Shown here: positions 1-6,522 of the stretch, piece after piece | Numbering within the stretch: position 1 is the first letter of the stretch | Layout: each line of letters begins with the position of its first letter | Program-made: the position numbers and the translations under genes | Origin: Melioribacteraceae bacterium | Lineage (GTDB): Bacteria > Bacteroidota > Ignavibacteria > Ignavibacteriales > Melioribacteraceae | Length of the DNA: 10,192 nt | Direction: 5' to 3' | NCBI GenBank assembly: GCA_026983755.1 | Contig: JALSTL010000127.1 | Location: 1-10,192, forward strand | Notes under the pieces: generated by a model | Database searches by the model: none | Seen by the model: the letters and a program-made list of their open reading frames with translations, nothing else | Told to the model about the DNA's origin: nothing

Positions 1-88
1 ACAATTTAAATTATTTATTTGTGTTTGCTAAGCAATATTGTCGGTCTCATCTGTTTTTATTTTTTTGATTGTTGTTCGCATTTGTGTA

Positions 89-107
89 CGCCGGCATAAA
101 GCCGGCG
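89..107. repeat. GC-rich hairpin in repeat copy 1 (REP-like)
   Basis: A perfect 7-bp inverted repeat, CGCCGGC and GCCGGCG, encloses the 5-base loop ATAAA. Outside it, GTA (86-88) and TAC (110-112) could pair further if two bases bulge. It is strikingly GC-rich against the AT-rich surroundings. No T-run follows directly on either strand, so it is not a standard intrinsic terminator. Its form resembles extragenic palindromic (REP-type) elements, but no associated transposase is in the window. Confidence 0.75.
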
Positions 108-206
108 GCTACTTGTTTACAATTTAAATTATTTCCTTGTGTTTGCTATTCAATATTGTCGGTCTCATCTGTTTTTATTTTTTTGATTGTTGTTCGCATT
201 TGTGTA

Positions 207-225
207 CGCCGGCGTAAAGCCGGCG
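207..225. repeat. GC-rich hairpin in repeat copy 2 (REP-like)
   Basis: This is the second copy of the CGCCGGC/GCCGGCG hairpin, exactly 118 bp from the first. The stem is identical; the only change is in the loop, GTAAA instead of ATAAA. A change confined to the loop fits conservation of the stem, although two copies are too few to demonstrate it. Confidence 0.75.
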
Positions 226-289
226 GCTACTTGTTTACAATTTAAATTATTTATTTGTGTTTGCTAAGCAATAATTGAAGTTTAATTTA

Positions 290-1651
290 CTATAATACTT
301 CGTCACAAACTTCGTTTAAAACATTCAAACCATCTTCTAAAGCTTCTTTTGTAATCATTAAAGGAGGAGCAATTTTTATACACATTCCTCCTATACCAAC
401 AGGGGCAAACATCAAAAGACCTTTTTGAAAACATTTTTCATTAATCTTATATGCCGTTTCTTTATCACTTTCTTTAGTATTCGGTTTTACTATCTGTAAT
501 CCTGCAACTAGTCCTTCACCTGTAACATAACCAATTTTATCAGGATGCTTTTTTTGGATTTCTAATAATCCGGCTTTTAGCACCTTACCTAACTTGGCTG
601 AGTTTTCCGTCATTTTTTCTTCTTTCAAAACTTTTAAGTTTTCAATTGCCGCAACAACCGGTAACGGACTTGCGGAGTGTGTTGAAGTCATACTTCCAGG
701 TGGATACATATTCATTACATCACTTCTGCCGATAACCGCCGAAATTGGTAAAGATGAAGATATTCCTTTACCGCAGGCAATTAAATCGGGTTTAACATCG
801 TAATGTTCAAACGTAAACCATTTTCCTGAACGTCCAAACCCTGCTTGAACTTCATCCATAATTAATAATGCATCATTTTCATTACAAAATACTTCTAATT
901 TTTTTGCGTATTCTTTTGGTAGAAAGAAAGGTCCTGCTCCTTGATAGCTTTCCGTTATTACTCCGGCTACATTTTTCGGTTCAATTCCTTGTTCTTTTAA
1001 GGAGTTCAGGAAAACATCGAAACTAATATCTTCTTGAAAAAATCCATCGGGGAAAGGGACATTAACAAAGCCGGGATCAAGATTGATTATCCATTCTTTT
1101 AATGCCGGTATTCCGCCGGCAAGTTGTGCCCCTAATGTTCTTCCGTGAAAAGCATTTTTAAAACTAACTATTACATGTTTTTCTTTTCCGCCTTTTTTTA
1201 CTCCATAAGTTCTAGCTAATTTTATACAATTTTCAGTAGCTTCGGAACCTGTTGATAACAGAAAAACTTTGTCCAATCCTTCCGGTGCGTCTTGTTGAAG
1301 CAAATCAACTAACTCGGCGCGTTTTTCATGATAAAAGACATAACTTGTAAGTAACTTTGAATCTATCTCTTTTTTTAATGCCTCAATTATCTTTGGGTGT
1401 GAATGTCCAATGTTAGTGATTAAAACACCGCTAGACCAATCCAGCCACATATTTCCCCATTTATCAAACACTTGAAATCCTTCGGCTTTATCCCAAATAA
1501 TCGGTGGTTGACCGGACATTGATGTTGGTTCGTATTTTTCTAATTTTTCAATAATTTCTATTGATTCGGGAACCGGAAGAGGGGTTTTAATTTTTCTGTA
1601 TTTTGTATCAATTTTAGGAATTTCTACCGGTTTTCTACTGTACATTGACAT
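290..1651 (-). CDS. Class III PLP-dependent aminotransferase (acetylornithine/4-aminobutyrate aminotransferase family)
   Basis: This is a cytoplasmic transaminase that moves an amino group between an amine donor and a ketone or aldehyde using pyridoxal phosphate. It has 453 residues, normal for class III fold-type I enzymes. Numbered from the chosen start, visible motifs are GSEA near 135 (cofactor phosphate binding), HGRT at 169, the MDEVQAGFGRSGK stretch with cofactor-binding Asp266, and the ACGKG segment whose Lys295 should form the Schiff base. A longer reading from GTG at 1663 exists, but that GTG overlaps a GGAG motif at 1658-1661 lying 6 nt before ATG 1651, so I chose ATG 1651. The gene follows the oxidoreductase by 15 nt and is the last gene before the repeat array. 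The family cannot be narrowed to a substrate: GABA, ornithine, other omega-amines and amino-sugar ketones all occur in it. Pairing with a sugar-type oxidoreductase makes a keto-sugar or keto-polyol plausible. Confidence 0.93.
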   Translation of the reverse strand: MSMYSRKPVEIPKIDTKYRKIKTPLPVPESIEIIEKLEKYEPTSMSGQPPIIWDKAEGFQVFDKWGNMWLDWSSGVLITNIGHSHPKIIEALKKEIDSKLLTSYVFYHEKRAELVDLLQQDAPEGLDKVFLLSTGSEATENCIKLARTYGVKKGGKEKHVIVSFKNAFHGRTLGAQLAGGIPALKEWIINLDPGFVNVPFPDGFFQEDISFDVFLNSLKEQGIEPKNVAGVITESYQGAGPFFLPKEYAKKLEVFCNENDALLIMDEVQAGFGRSGKWFTFEHYDVKPDLIACGKGISSSLPISAVIGRSDVMNMYPPGSMTSTHSASPLPVVAAIENLKVLKEEKMTENSAKLGKVLKAGLLEIQKKHPDKIGYVTGEGLVAGLQIVKPNTKESDKETAYKINEKCFQKGLLMFAPVGIGGMCIKIAPPLMITKEALEDGLNVLNEVCDEVL

Positions 1652-1657
1652 TGAGTT

Positions 1658-1661
1658 CTCC
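1658..1661 (-). promoter_or_regulatory. Ribosome binding site deciding the aminotransferase start
   Basis: On the minus strand GGAG lies 6 nt before ATG 1651. The competing upstream GTG codon (1661-1663) shares a base with this site and has no comparable purine motif at a suitable distance, which favours the ATG. Confidence 0.6.
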
Positions 1662-1666
1662 ACTTA

Positions 1667-2929
1667 TTATTTATATACTTTAAATTTTACTGTTGGATTA
1701 TTACCATATTCAATTATTACTGCCCTACCGTCATTAAGTATAGACATTCTACCTGCTTCTATTACAAGCTCATTGAATGAACTGTTTGACGGTGTTGCAA
1801 CAATTCCTTCATCATCTATTTTTTTTATGATATTTTTTCTTTCTTCTATATTATTACCCGCTTCTTCGACACGATGAATAGAATTAATCAGACCTTCAAT
1901 ACTTCTATATCCGTATCCTACAGGAGTTAACCCCTCGCCTCCTCGTTCCAATAGTTTCAGATAATCGGGACTTGGTTCGTTGTAGTACGAATCTCCCGGA
2001 TGATTTCCTTTTGTAATATATGAATGTTTAACGCCTCGATATTGGTCATCGTGGAACATTAAACCACCATCTTTCTCGCCTTGAGTAAATAACCAAATAC
2101 CTTGTGAATTTCCACCGGCGGCAACATTCGGATATCCCATTCCGTTTAAAAGAGCAAGACTGGCACCGTTTTCCCAAATTACATTTGCATTCGTCCACAA
2201 AAATCCTTCATTTCCATTAGGGTATTTATCTCTAACTCCATAGACGGAAACTTCGGTAGGAAGCAAACCGGTAATCATGTTCACTTGGTCAACATAATGG
2301 CATCCGATGTATGTAAACATATCGGAATTCTCAACCGTACACCAATTTTGGAAATTAGAATCGCGATAATACCAGGGTTCAATAAGTGTTGCATAACCTA
2401 ATCTGAATTCTCCGAAATCACCGTTTCTGTATTTTAGTCTTGCCATACCAACTCTATCGTCAAAACGTTTATGATATTCCGTTCCGACAAATAATCCTTT
2501 GGAGAAAGCTAGTTTTTCAATTTCCAAAGCTTCTTTATAACTTAAGGTTAACGGCTTTACCGTTACAACATGCTGATTATGGTTAAGAGCATACATTATG
2601 GCTCTGTAATGGAGTTGATCTGGAAGTGCAACAAATACAATATTACGGTCTTCCATTTTATCAATCACTAGCTTATACAAATCAGGGAACATTGCCTCCT
2701 GAGATTCGGTTTTATAATCAGGATATGCATTAAAAGATTGTCCGGGGAATGCTTCTTTTAACCTTTCGCTTTCGGCAATTACTTTTAACGGAGCTGTATT
2801 TAATGCACAAACATTAATTTGTTTAATTGCTCCTATTCTTTGTAAATAGTAAACTGAAGGCATTATCTGAAGTTCGGTTATCATGCCACCGCCAACAATT
2901 GTAACATCTAAGGGTTTTACAATTCTCAT
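1667..2929 (-). CDS. Gfo/Idh/MocA family NAD(P)-dependent oxidoreductase
   Basis: This is a predicted cytoplasmic dehydrogenase that oxidises or reduces a hydroxyl/keto group on a sugar, inositol or derivative. The N-terminal Rossmann fold has the dinucleotide loop IVGGGMIT (about 11-18). Next come ALPDQLHYR (101-109), VKP with Lys125 at the position of the family's usual EKP motif, and YHKRFDDR (152-159), ending in the C-terminal alpha/beta substrate domain with CHYVDQV, where His211 and Asp214 fit the family's active-site HxxxD-like region. At 420 residues it is longer than the common 330-380, with extra sequence in the C-terminal half (about 230-340). It has no signal peptide. The gene starts 17 nt after the DeoR stop and ends 15 nt before the aminotransferase, indicating one transcript. 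The upstream sequence has only a weak purine motif. The substrate cannot be read from the sequence; myo-inositol, glucoside and amino-sugar dehydrogenases all share this fold. Confidence 0.92.
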   Translation of the reverse strand: MRIVKPLDVTIVGGGMITELQIMPSVYYLQRIGAIKQINVCALNTAPLKVIAESERLKEAFPGQSFNAYPDYKTESQEAMFPDLYKLVIDKMEDRNIVFVALPDQLHYRAIMYALNHNQHVVTVKPLTLSYKEALEIEKLAFSKGLFVGTEYHKRFDDRVGMARLKYRNGDFGEFRLGYATLIEPWYYRDSNFQNWCTVENSDMFTYIGCHYVDQVNMITGLLPTEVSVYGVRDKYPNGNEGFLWTNANVIWENGASLALLNGMGYPNVAAGGNSQGIWLFTQGEKDGGLMFHDDQYRGVKHSYITKGNHPGDSYYNEPSPDYLKLLERGGEGLTPVGYGYRSIEGLINSIHRVEEAGNNIEERKNIIKKIDDEGIVATPSNSSFNELVIEAGRMSILNDGRAVIIEYGNNPTVKFKVYK

Positions 2930-2946
2930 AATTAATCCGTTTATTG

Positions 2947-3705
2947 TTATACTATTTTAAATTTAACTTTTAATTTTTTTAATTTACCAAGATATTTTGA
3001 ACTTATATTCTTATCGGTAATTATCATGTTGACATCTTTTAATTTTCCTATGTAACCAATTGCTTTTTTACCGAATTTGGATGAATCGGCTATCAAAATT
3101 GTTTCCGATGCCGATTTTATCATTACCTGATTTAATTTAGCTTCTTCATAATTAGCTGCTGTCAGCCCCTTATCAAAATCAACGCCATCAACACCAAGGA
3201 ATAATTTATCTGCAACCGTATGGTTGAAAACGTTTTCTGCAAATCCACCGGACAACCCAAAAGTATAAAGGTTGAAAACACCTCCGGTTAAAATCAATTC
3301 ATTATTGCTTCCAACTAATTCATTAGCAACATTTAAACCGTTAGTAATAATTTTCAATCCCTTTCTAAACTTCAACCTTCTGGCAATGTGAATAGCCGTA
3401 AAACCGGAATCGAGAATAATAACATCACCATCTTTAATTAAACTTTCTGCAAATTTTGCAATTCTTTCTTTTTCCTTTAAATGTATTTTCTCTTTTTCGC
3501 TTATCGATAAATCCATTTCTATTGTTTTGTTCAGTATTCCACCGCCGTGAACCCTTTTTAACACCCCTTCTTTTTCGAGTGCATCTAAATCCTTGCGTAT
3601 TGTTACAGGAGAAGTTTTGAATTCACTACATAAATCTTGAATAAGCACTGTTTGTTCAACAAGAATTTTACGCTTTATTGCTTCTTTTCTTTCTGCGTTT
3701 AGCAT
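2947..3705 (-). CDS. DeoR/GlpR-family transcriptional regulator
   Basis: A 252-residue DNA-binding regulator of full family length. Residues 6-58 form the DeoR winged helix-turn-helix, with the recognition helix in SPVTIRKDLDALEKEG and the wing ending in KRVHGGG. The sensor domain carries the phosphate-binding signatures of the family: DSGFT at 99-103, ITNGLNVANEL at 120-130, GG at 141-142, FLGVDGVDFDKGLTAANYEEA (169-189) and DSSKFG (207-212). Family members usually repress sugar-catabolic operons and are released by a phosphorylated sugar, so a phosphosugar effector is likely here but not proven. It is the first gene of a trio with the oxidoreductase and aminotransferase, which suggests it controls that operon and itself. 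No good Shine-Dalgarno site precedes ATG 3705. The upstream 148-bp region has candidate operator repeats. Confidence 0.94.
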   Translation of the reverse strand: MLNAERKEAIKRKILVEQTVLIQDLCSEFKTSPVTIRKDLDALEKEGVLKRVHGGGILNKTIEMDLSISEKEKIHLKEKERIAKFAESLIKDGDVIILDSGFTAIHIARRLKFRKGLKIITNGLNVANELVGSNNELILTGGVFNLYTFGLSGGFAENVFNHTVADKLFLGVDGVDFDKGLTAANYEEAKLNQVMIKSASETILIADSSKFGKKAIGYIGKLKDVNMIITDKNISSKYLGKLKKLKVKFKIV

Positions 3706-3724
3706 TGTTTTATTACTATTATTA

Positions 3725-3744
3725 TTTGTTTTTGTTTGTTTTTG
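3725..3744. repeat. Perfect tandem 10-mer, possible operator
   Basis: TTTGTTTTTG occurs twice in immediate succession (plus-strand reading), between the candidate -7 element and the regulator's start codon. A direct repeat just downstream of the promoter would be a natural site for autoregulation. The simple T/G composition means chance or replication slippage could also explain it. Confidence 0.35.
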
Positions 3745-3757
3745 TTATTTTTTATTT

Positions 3758-3789
3758 CTAAAATAATAATTTTTACAAATTAAAACAAA
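3758..3789 (-). promoter_or_regulatory. Candidate Bacteroidota-type promoter for the regulator-oxidoreductase-aminotransferase unit
   Basis: On the minus strand TTTG (3789-3786) is followed after exactly 20 nt by TATTTTAG (3765-3758). This matches the known Bacteroidota pattern of TTTG, 19-21 nt, TAnnTTTG at all but one fixed position. Transcription would begin around 3750, giving a leader of about 45 nt. In sequence this AT-rich, such matches arise by chance fairly often. Confidence 0.35.
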
Positions 3790-3808
3790 CCGTAAAAAAG
3801 TTTTTAGG
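3790..3808. repeat. Imperfect palindrome next to the candidate -33 element
   Basis: CC-g-TAAAAA-ag-TTTTTA-GG is an inverted repeat with one unpaired base, starting one base upstream of the TTTG box. Its symmetry and place fit a protein-binding site better than an RNA hairpin, because the central loop would be only two bases. No regulator can be assigned from sequence. Confidence 0.3.
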
Positions 3809-3853
3809 AATATTAGCATAGAAAGAATTAAATATAAAACCCCAAAAGAAAAG

Positions 3854-6475
3854 TTATTTTACAATAAAATTTTTAGAAGTTCGGATACCTGAAGTAAGAT
3901 CACTAATTTCTATTTTCCAAGTTCCTTTCAAATCATTAAGTGCGGGGGAAATATTTAAGCTGAATTTACCTTTATTAGTAGCATAATAATTGGTGTAAAC
4001 AGTATTAAAATCTCCTAGAGCCGTAACTTTAATATACAATGGCTGTGTTCCATAAGTATTACCTTTACTATCAATAACAGAAATATTAATAGTTGCTTTT
4101 TTGCCTCTTTTAATATTGGCAGGAAGGTCAATATTTATTTTTGAAATTGCGTAAGGATATACAGCTATTATAGTACCATCAGCAGCATTTAGTTTCCGGA
4201 TAAATTTATAAACTCCGTCTTCCTTCTTTGTTGGGATAATCGAATGTGTTCTTACATCATAAAGTATTGGTGGTTCTTTACCTTCATAATTAAGTGACGA
4301 TTCCACTACTTGTTTAACTCCTTTTGTGTGCATAGTTTTCCACTTTCCAAACCGGTCGTCGTAAGTACGCTTATCGTTAACCATAAAAATATATTTGACA
4401 GGTCCGTTTTTCAAAACATTAAAAATAACTTCCGAAGATTTTGAATTGATATACTTTTTAACTTTTGAATCCAAATTATCTCTGAGTGCGTTACTATACT
4501 TCGTCATCAGTATTTTATCTTCATCGGCAGTAACACCTTTGCCTTGCAATATCAAATCGGCTAATTGCTTTTTACGATGGTTTAAATTAAAATCAATTTT
4601 ATAATCTACATGTAAATCCGCACGTAAATAATTATCCGCTACAACAATTCCTCCCCTTTTTTCAAATGCTTTAATTTTTTCATAAACCGAACGTGTTAAT
4701 GTTTCGGTTTGATGTAAAAACAAAATATCATATTGCTCCAAACCGTATTTTGTAATGGTTTCATCGTAAATTATTTCGGTTGGTATATGAGCCATCATCA
4801 ACAATGAATAGAACGGAAAAATTGATTTATTCGGAAATTCACCGCGGTCAACTTCAGAATATAAAAAAGAAGCGGCTGAAACTAACATTGCAGCTTTGTG
4901 TTGAGTACGTTTCATTTTTAGAATAAACGGACCATAAGGTTTATAAATATTTTCCGACATCCAAGTCATGGCTTCAAAAGTTTTATTATCCCTGTGAAAC
5001 GAGTCTATATCAATTGTGGGTAAAAATGTTCCGGGAATATAATTAAGAAGTGCATCCGGTCTATATGAAAGAGCTAACCAATTATTTTCTTTGAAAACAT
5101 CAACGGGAATTATAACCGTACCGCTATCGGTTGGTGCCAACCAATTTTCATACTCCCACAATGTAACACTTGGAATTATTTTTTTGTTTTCCGGCTTTGC
5201 CGCAGTAAGCATTAACTCTATATACCCCATATATTTGGGATCGGGATGAGTATAGATCCAAGTGCTGATTCCTTCCAAACTTTCTTTACGTCCGTAAACA
5301 GGTGCTAACCGTAACGGATCGTTCCACGTCATTACATCGGGTTTGTTTTCTTTTATTATTTTTGCAATGCTCCGGTTAAGCGGTACATCACCAAGACCTT
5401 TTTTCCACCACCACATATAATATTTGTAGAAAGGATTATCATCCTCAATAATTCCATTTACCGGAAGTGTTTTTACAAAATTGGCAGGTAAACCAAGTTC
5501 TTTAACATCCGATTCTGTTTTAGGTGGATTTAACGGATTTACATCGTACTTGTATAAATCCAAACCTGTTTCTTTTTTCATCAAGTTTGTACAATTATCG
5601 GAAAAACAAGGAATAGCGATATATTCGGAATTTATTAACACATCATTAAGGGAAGGATATTTTTTAAATAAATTCATTGCCGATTGAGTTATGTTCTTAC
5701 TGTATTCCATTACATAAGGTTCTCTCAGGCATATTTCTTCCGTCCACATACCATCAATACTTTGTTTGCCCATACTCTTTCTGTGTGTGGCGTTAACCTC
5801 GGGATGTCCTTTATAACGTTTCGGATTGAACGTCCAGAAATACATTCCAACATTTACTTTTTTTCTGATTGCATCTTCAAAAATTCTATTGTATATGGAA
5901 ACAGTAGAATCGGATTTATTGAGTGGCCATTCAATATCTCCAATCTGAACTTCGTTAAAACCATGATTTATTGCCCAATCCATCAGATGTGCATTGTTAC
6001 CCCACAAAAAGACAGGAAATCTTTGGTTGTTTGGAGGTTGACTTATGTATAAATTATATTTGTGTTCAATAGTCTTTTTTTGCGAAACAGCAGTAACTTC
6101 CAAATAATATGCCCCTTCTTTTAATAAGGAACATTTTAGTTTATAATCAACTAATTTAAATTCATCTTTTTTTAAGGATATGGTTTTTACCAGTTCAGGT
6201 AAGAGAGTCAATGTTTCTTGCGAATATTTATATCCTGAATAATCGGCTAATTTTGTTATATCGGGATTAGTCGGGTGAATTGAAATTGTAATATTTATAT
6301 TATCTATTTTAGAACTTGATGTGTTGACAATTTTTGCTGTTAGAGTAATATTTTCGTTTCTATAAAAGTTATGTCGCTGATTAATTACGGAAACATTTAT
6401 TCCGTTAAATGAATAAAGCGTACCAGTAATCAAAAAATTTAAGAATGAAAGAAATAAGAAAATGTATTTTTTCAT
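3854..6475 (-). CDS. Secreted multidomain protein resembling a clan-A glycoside hydrolase with a beta-galactosidase trimerisation-like domain
   Basis: An 873-residue exported protein. Residues 1-22 form a Sec signal peptide (MKKYIFLFLSF core, no lipobox Cys). An Ig-like beta domain follows (about 25-145). Residues 153-515 look like a TIM barrel: FLWGNNAHLMDW starts it, VNVGMYFWTF and DVLINSEY are strand ends, and SVTLWEYENW comes late in the barrel. Glu284 (NSEY) and Glu441 or Glu443 are the best candidates for acid/base and nucleophile. YYMWWWKKG (352-360) is an aromatic patch of the kind that stacks on sugars. Residues 526-616 (KAAMLVSAASFLYS to GGIVVADN) resemble the Rossmann-like trimerisation domain of GH42 enzymes. 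Two C-terminal beta domains follow (about 690-780 and 785-873), the last like a bacterial Ig or macroglobulin fold. GAGGA (6480-6484) lies 4 nt before the ATG. I do not recognise a named family; a glycosidase function is inferred from architecture. Confidence 0.6.
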   Translation of the reverse strand: MKKYIFLFLSFLNFLITGTLYSFNGINVSVINQRHNFYRNENITLTAKIVNTSSSKIDNINITISIHPTNPDITKLADYSGYKYSQETLTLLPELVKTISLKKDEFKLVDYKLKCSLLKEGAYYLEVTAVSQKKTIEHKYNLYISQPPNNQRFPVFLWGNNAHLMDWAINHGFNEVQIGDIEWPLNKSDSTVSIYNRIFEDAIRKKVNVGMYFWTFNPKRYKGHPEVNATHRKSMGKQSIDGMWTEEICLREPYVMEYSKNITQSAMNLFKKYPSLNDVLINSEYIAIPCFSDNCTNLMKKETGLDLYKYDVNPLNPPKTESDVKELGLPANFVKTLPVNGIIEDDNPFYKYYMWWWKKGLGDVPLNRSIAKIIKENKPDVMTWNDPLRLAPVYGRKESLEGISTWIYTHPDPKYMGYIELMLTAAKPENKKIIPSVTLWEYENWLAPTDSGTVIIPVDVFKENNWLALSYRPDALLNYIPGTFLPTIDIDSFHRDNKTFEAMTWMSENIYKPYGPFILKMKRTQHKAAMLVSAASFLYSEVDRGEFPNKSIFPFYSLLMMAHIPTEIIYDETITKYGLEQYDILFLHQTETLTRSVYEKIKAFEKRGGIVVADNYLRADLHVDYKIDFNLNHRKKQLADLILQGKGVTADEDKILMTKYSNALRDNLDSKVKKYINSKSSEVIFNVLKNGPVKYIFMVNDKRTYDDRFGKWKTMHTKGVKQVVESSLNYEGKEPPILYDVRTHSIIPTKKEDGVYKFIRKLNAADGTIIAVYPYAISKINIDLPANIKRGKKATINISVIDSKGNTYGTQPLYIKVTALGDFNTVYTNYYATNKGKFSLNISPALNDLKGTWKIEISDLTSGIRTSKNFIVK

Positions 6476-6479
6476 AAAG

Positions 6480-6484
6480 TCCTC
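6480..6484 (-). promoter_or_regulatory. Ribosome binding site of the 873-residue secreted protein
   Basis: GAGGA on the minus strand ends 4 nt before ATG 6475. It is one of the two clear Shine-Dalgarno sites in the window and supports this start, which also gives a well-formed signal peptide. Confidence 0.6.
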
Positions 6485-6522
6485 AAAGTATATGTAGTAT
6501 ATTTACATAACATTGCAATCTG

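Larger units (their letters stand above)
1..273. repeat. Tandem repeat, 118-bp unit, about 2.3 copies, entering from the left edge
   Basis: Copies run 1-118, 119-236 and a partial copy 237-273. Copies 1 and 2 differ at five positions: AT versus CC at unit positions 17-18, AG versus TT at 31-32, and A versus G in the hairpin loop. The partial copy matches copy 1 exactly over its 37 bases, then diverges 16 bases before the stop codon of the aminotransferase gene. Each full unit has a perfect AT palindrome (AATTTAAATT at 3-12, 121-130 and 239-248), a near-palindrome (TTGCTAAGCAA at 25-35 and 261-271, disrupted in copy 2), a T-rich stretch and a GC-rich hairpin. I see no open reading frame of note. 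The array begins at base 1, so it probably extends beyond the window. This is non-coding repeat DNA downstream of the last gene; its role is unknown. Confidence 0.95.
3706..3853 (-). promoter_or_regulatory. Intergenic control region upstream of the deoR-type gene
   Basis: This 148-bp stretch is the longest gap between genes in the window and is strongly AT-rich. It lies between the stop of the secreted 873-residue protein and the regulator's start. It holds a candidate promoter (3758-3789), a perfect tandem 10-mer (3725-3744) and an imperfect palindrome (3790-3808), listed separately. I see no convincing hairpin plus T-run that would terminate the upstream gene. A separate transcription unit for the regulator trio is therefore suggested by spacing and promoter match, not shown. 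Confidence 0.5.

Noticed and set aside
89..225. GC-rich hairpins in the tandem repeat as intrinsic terminators of the aminotransferase operon
   Set aside because: Neither strand has a T-run directly after the stem, and the first hairpin met by transcription is more than 60 bases past the stop codon.
1..273. CRISPR array
   Set aside because: The repeat is continuous with a 118-bp period and near-identical throughout; there are no unique spacers and no cas genes.
1104..1120. A further copy of the GCCGGC-type hairpin within the aminotransferase gene
   Set aside because: Similarity is limited to short GC words in conserved codons for glycine and alanine; the loop and flanks do not match the repeat.
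1652..1663. GTG at 1663 as the aminotransferase start
   Set aside because: It overlaps the GGAG motif that fits ATG 1651, and the extra four residues add no family sequence.
5684..6052. Plus-strand reading frame of 122 codons inside the secreted glycosidase-like gene, and similar plus-strand frames elsewhere
   Set aside because: They lie wholly antisense to well-supported genes, have no recognisable domains, and follow the stop-poor pattern expected opposite real genes.
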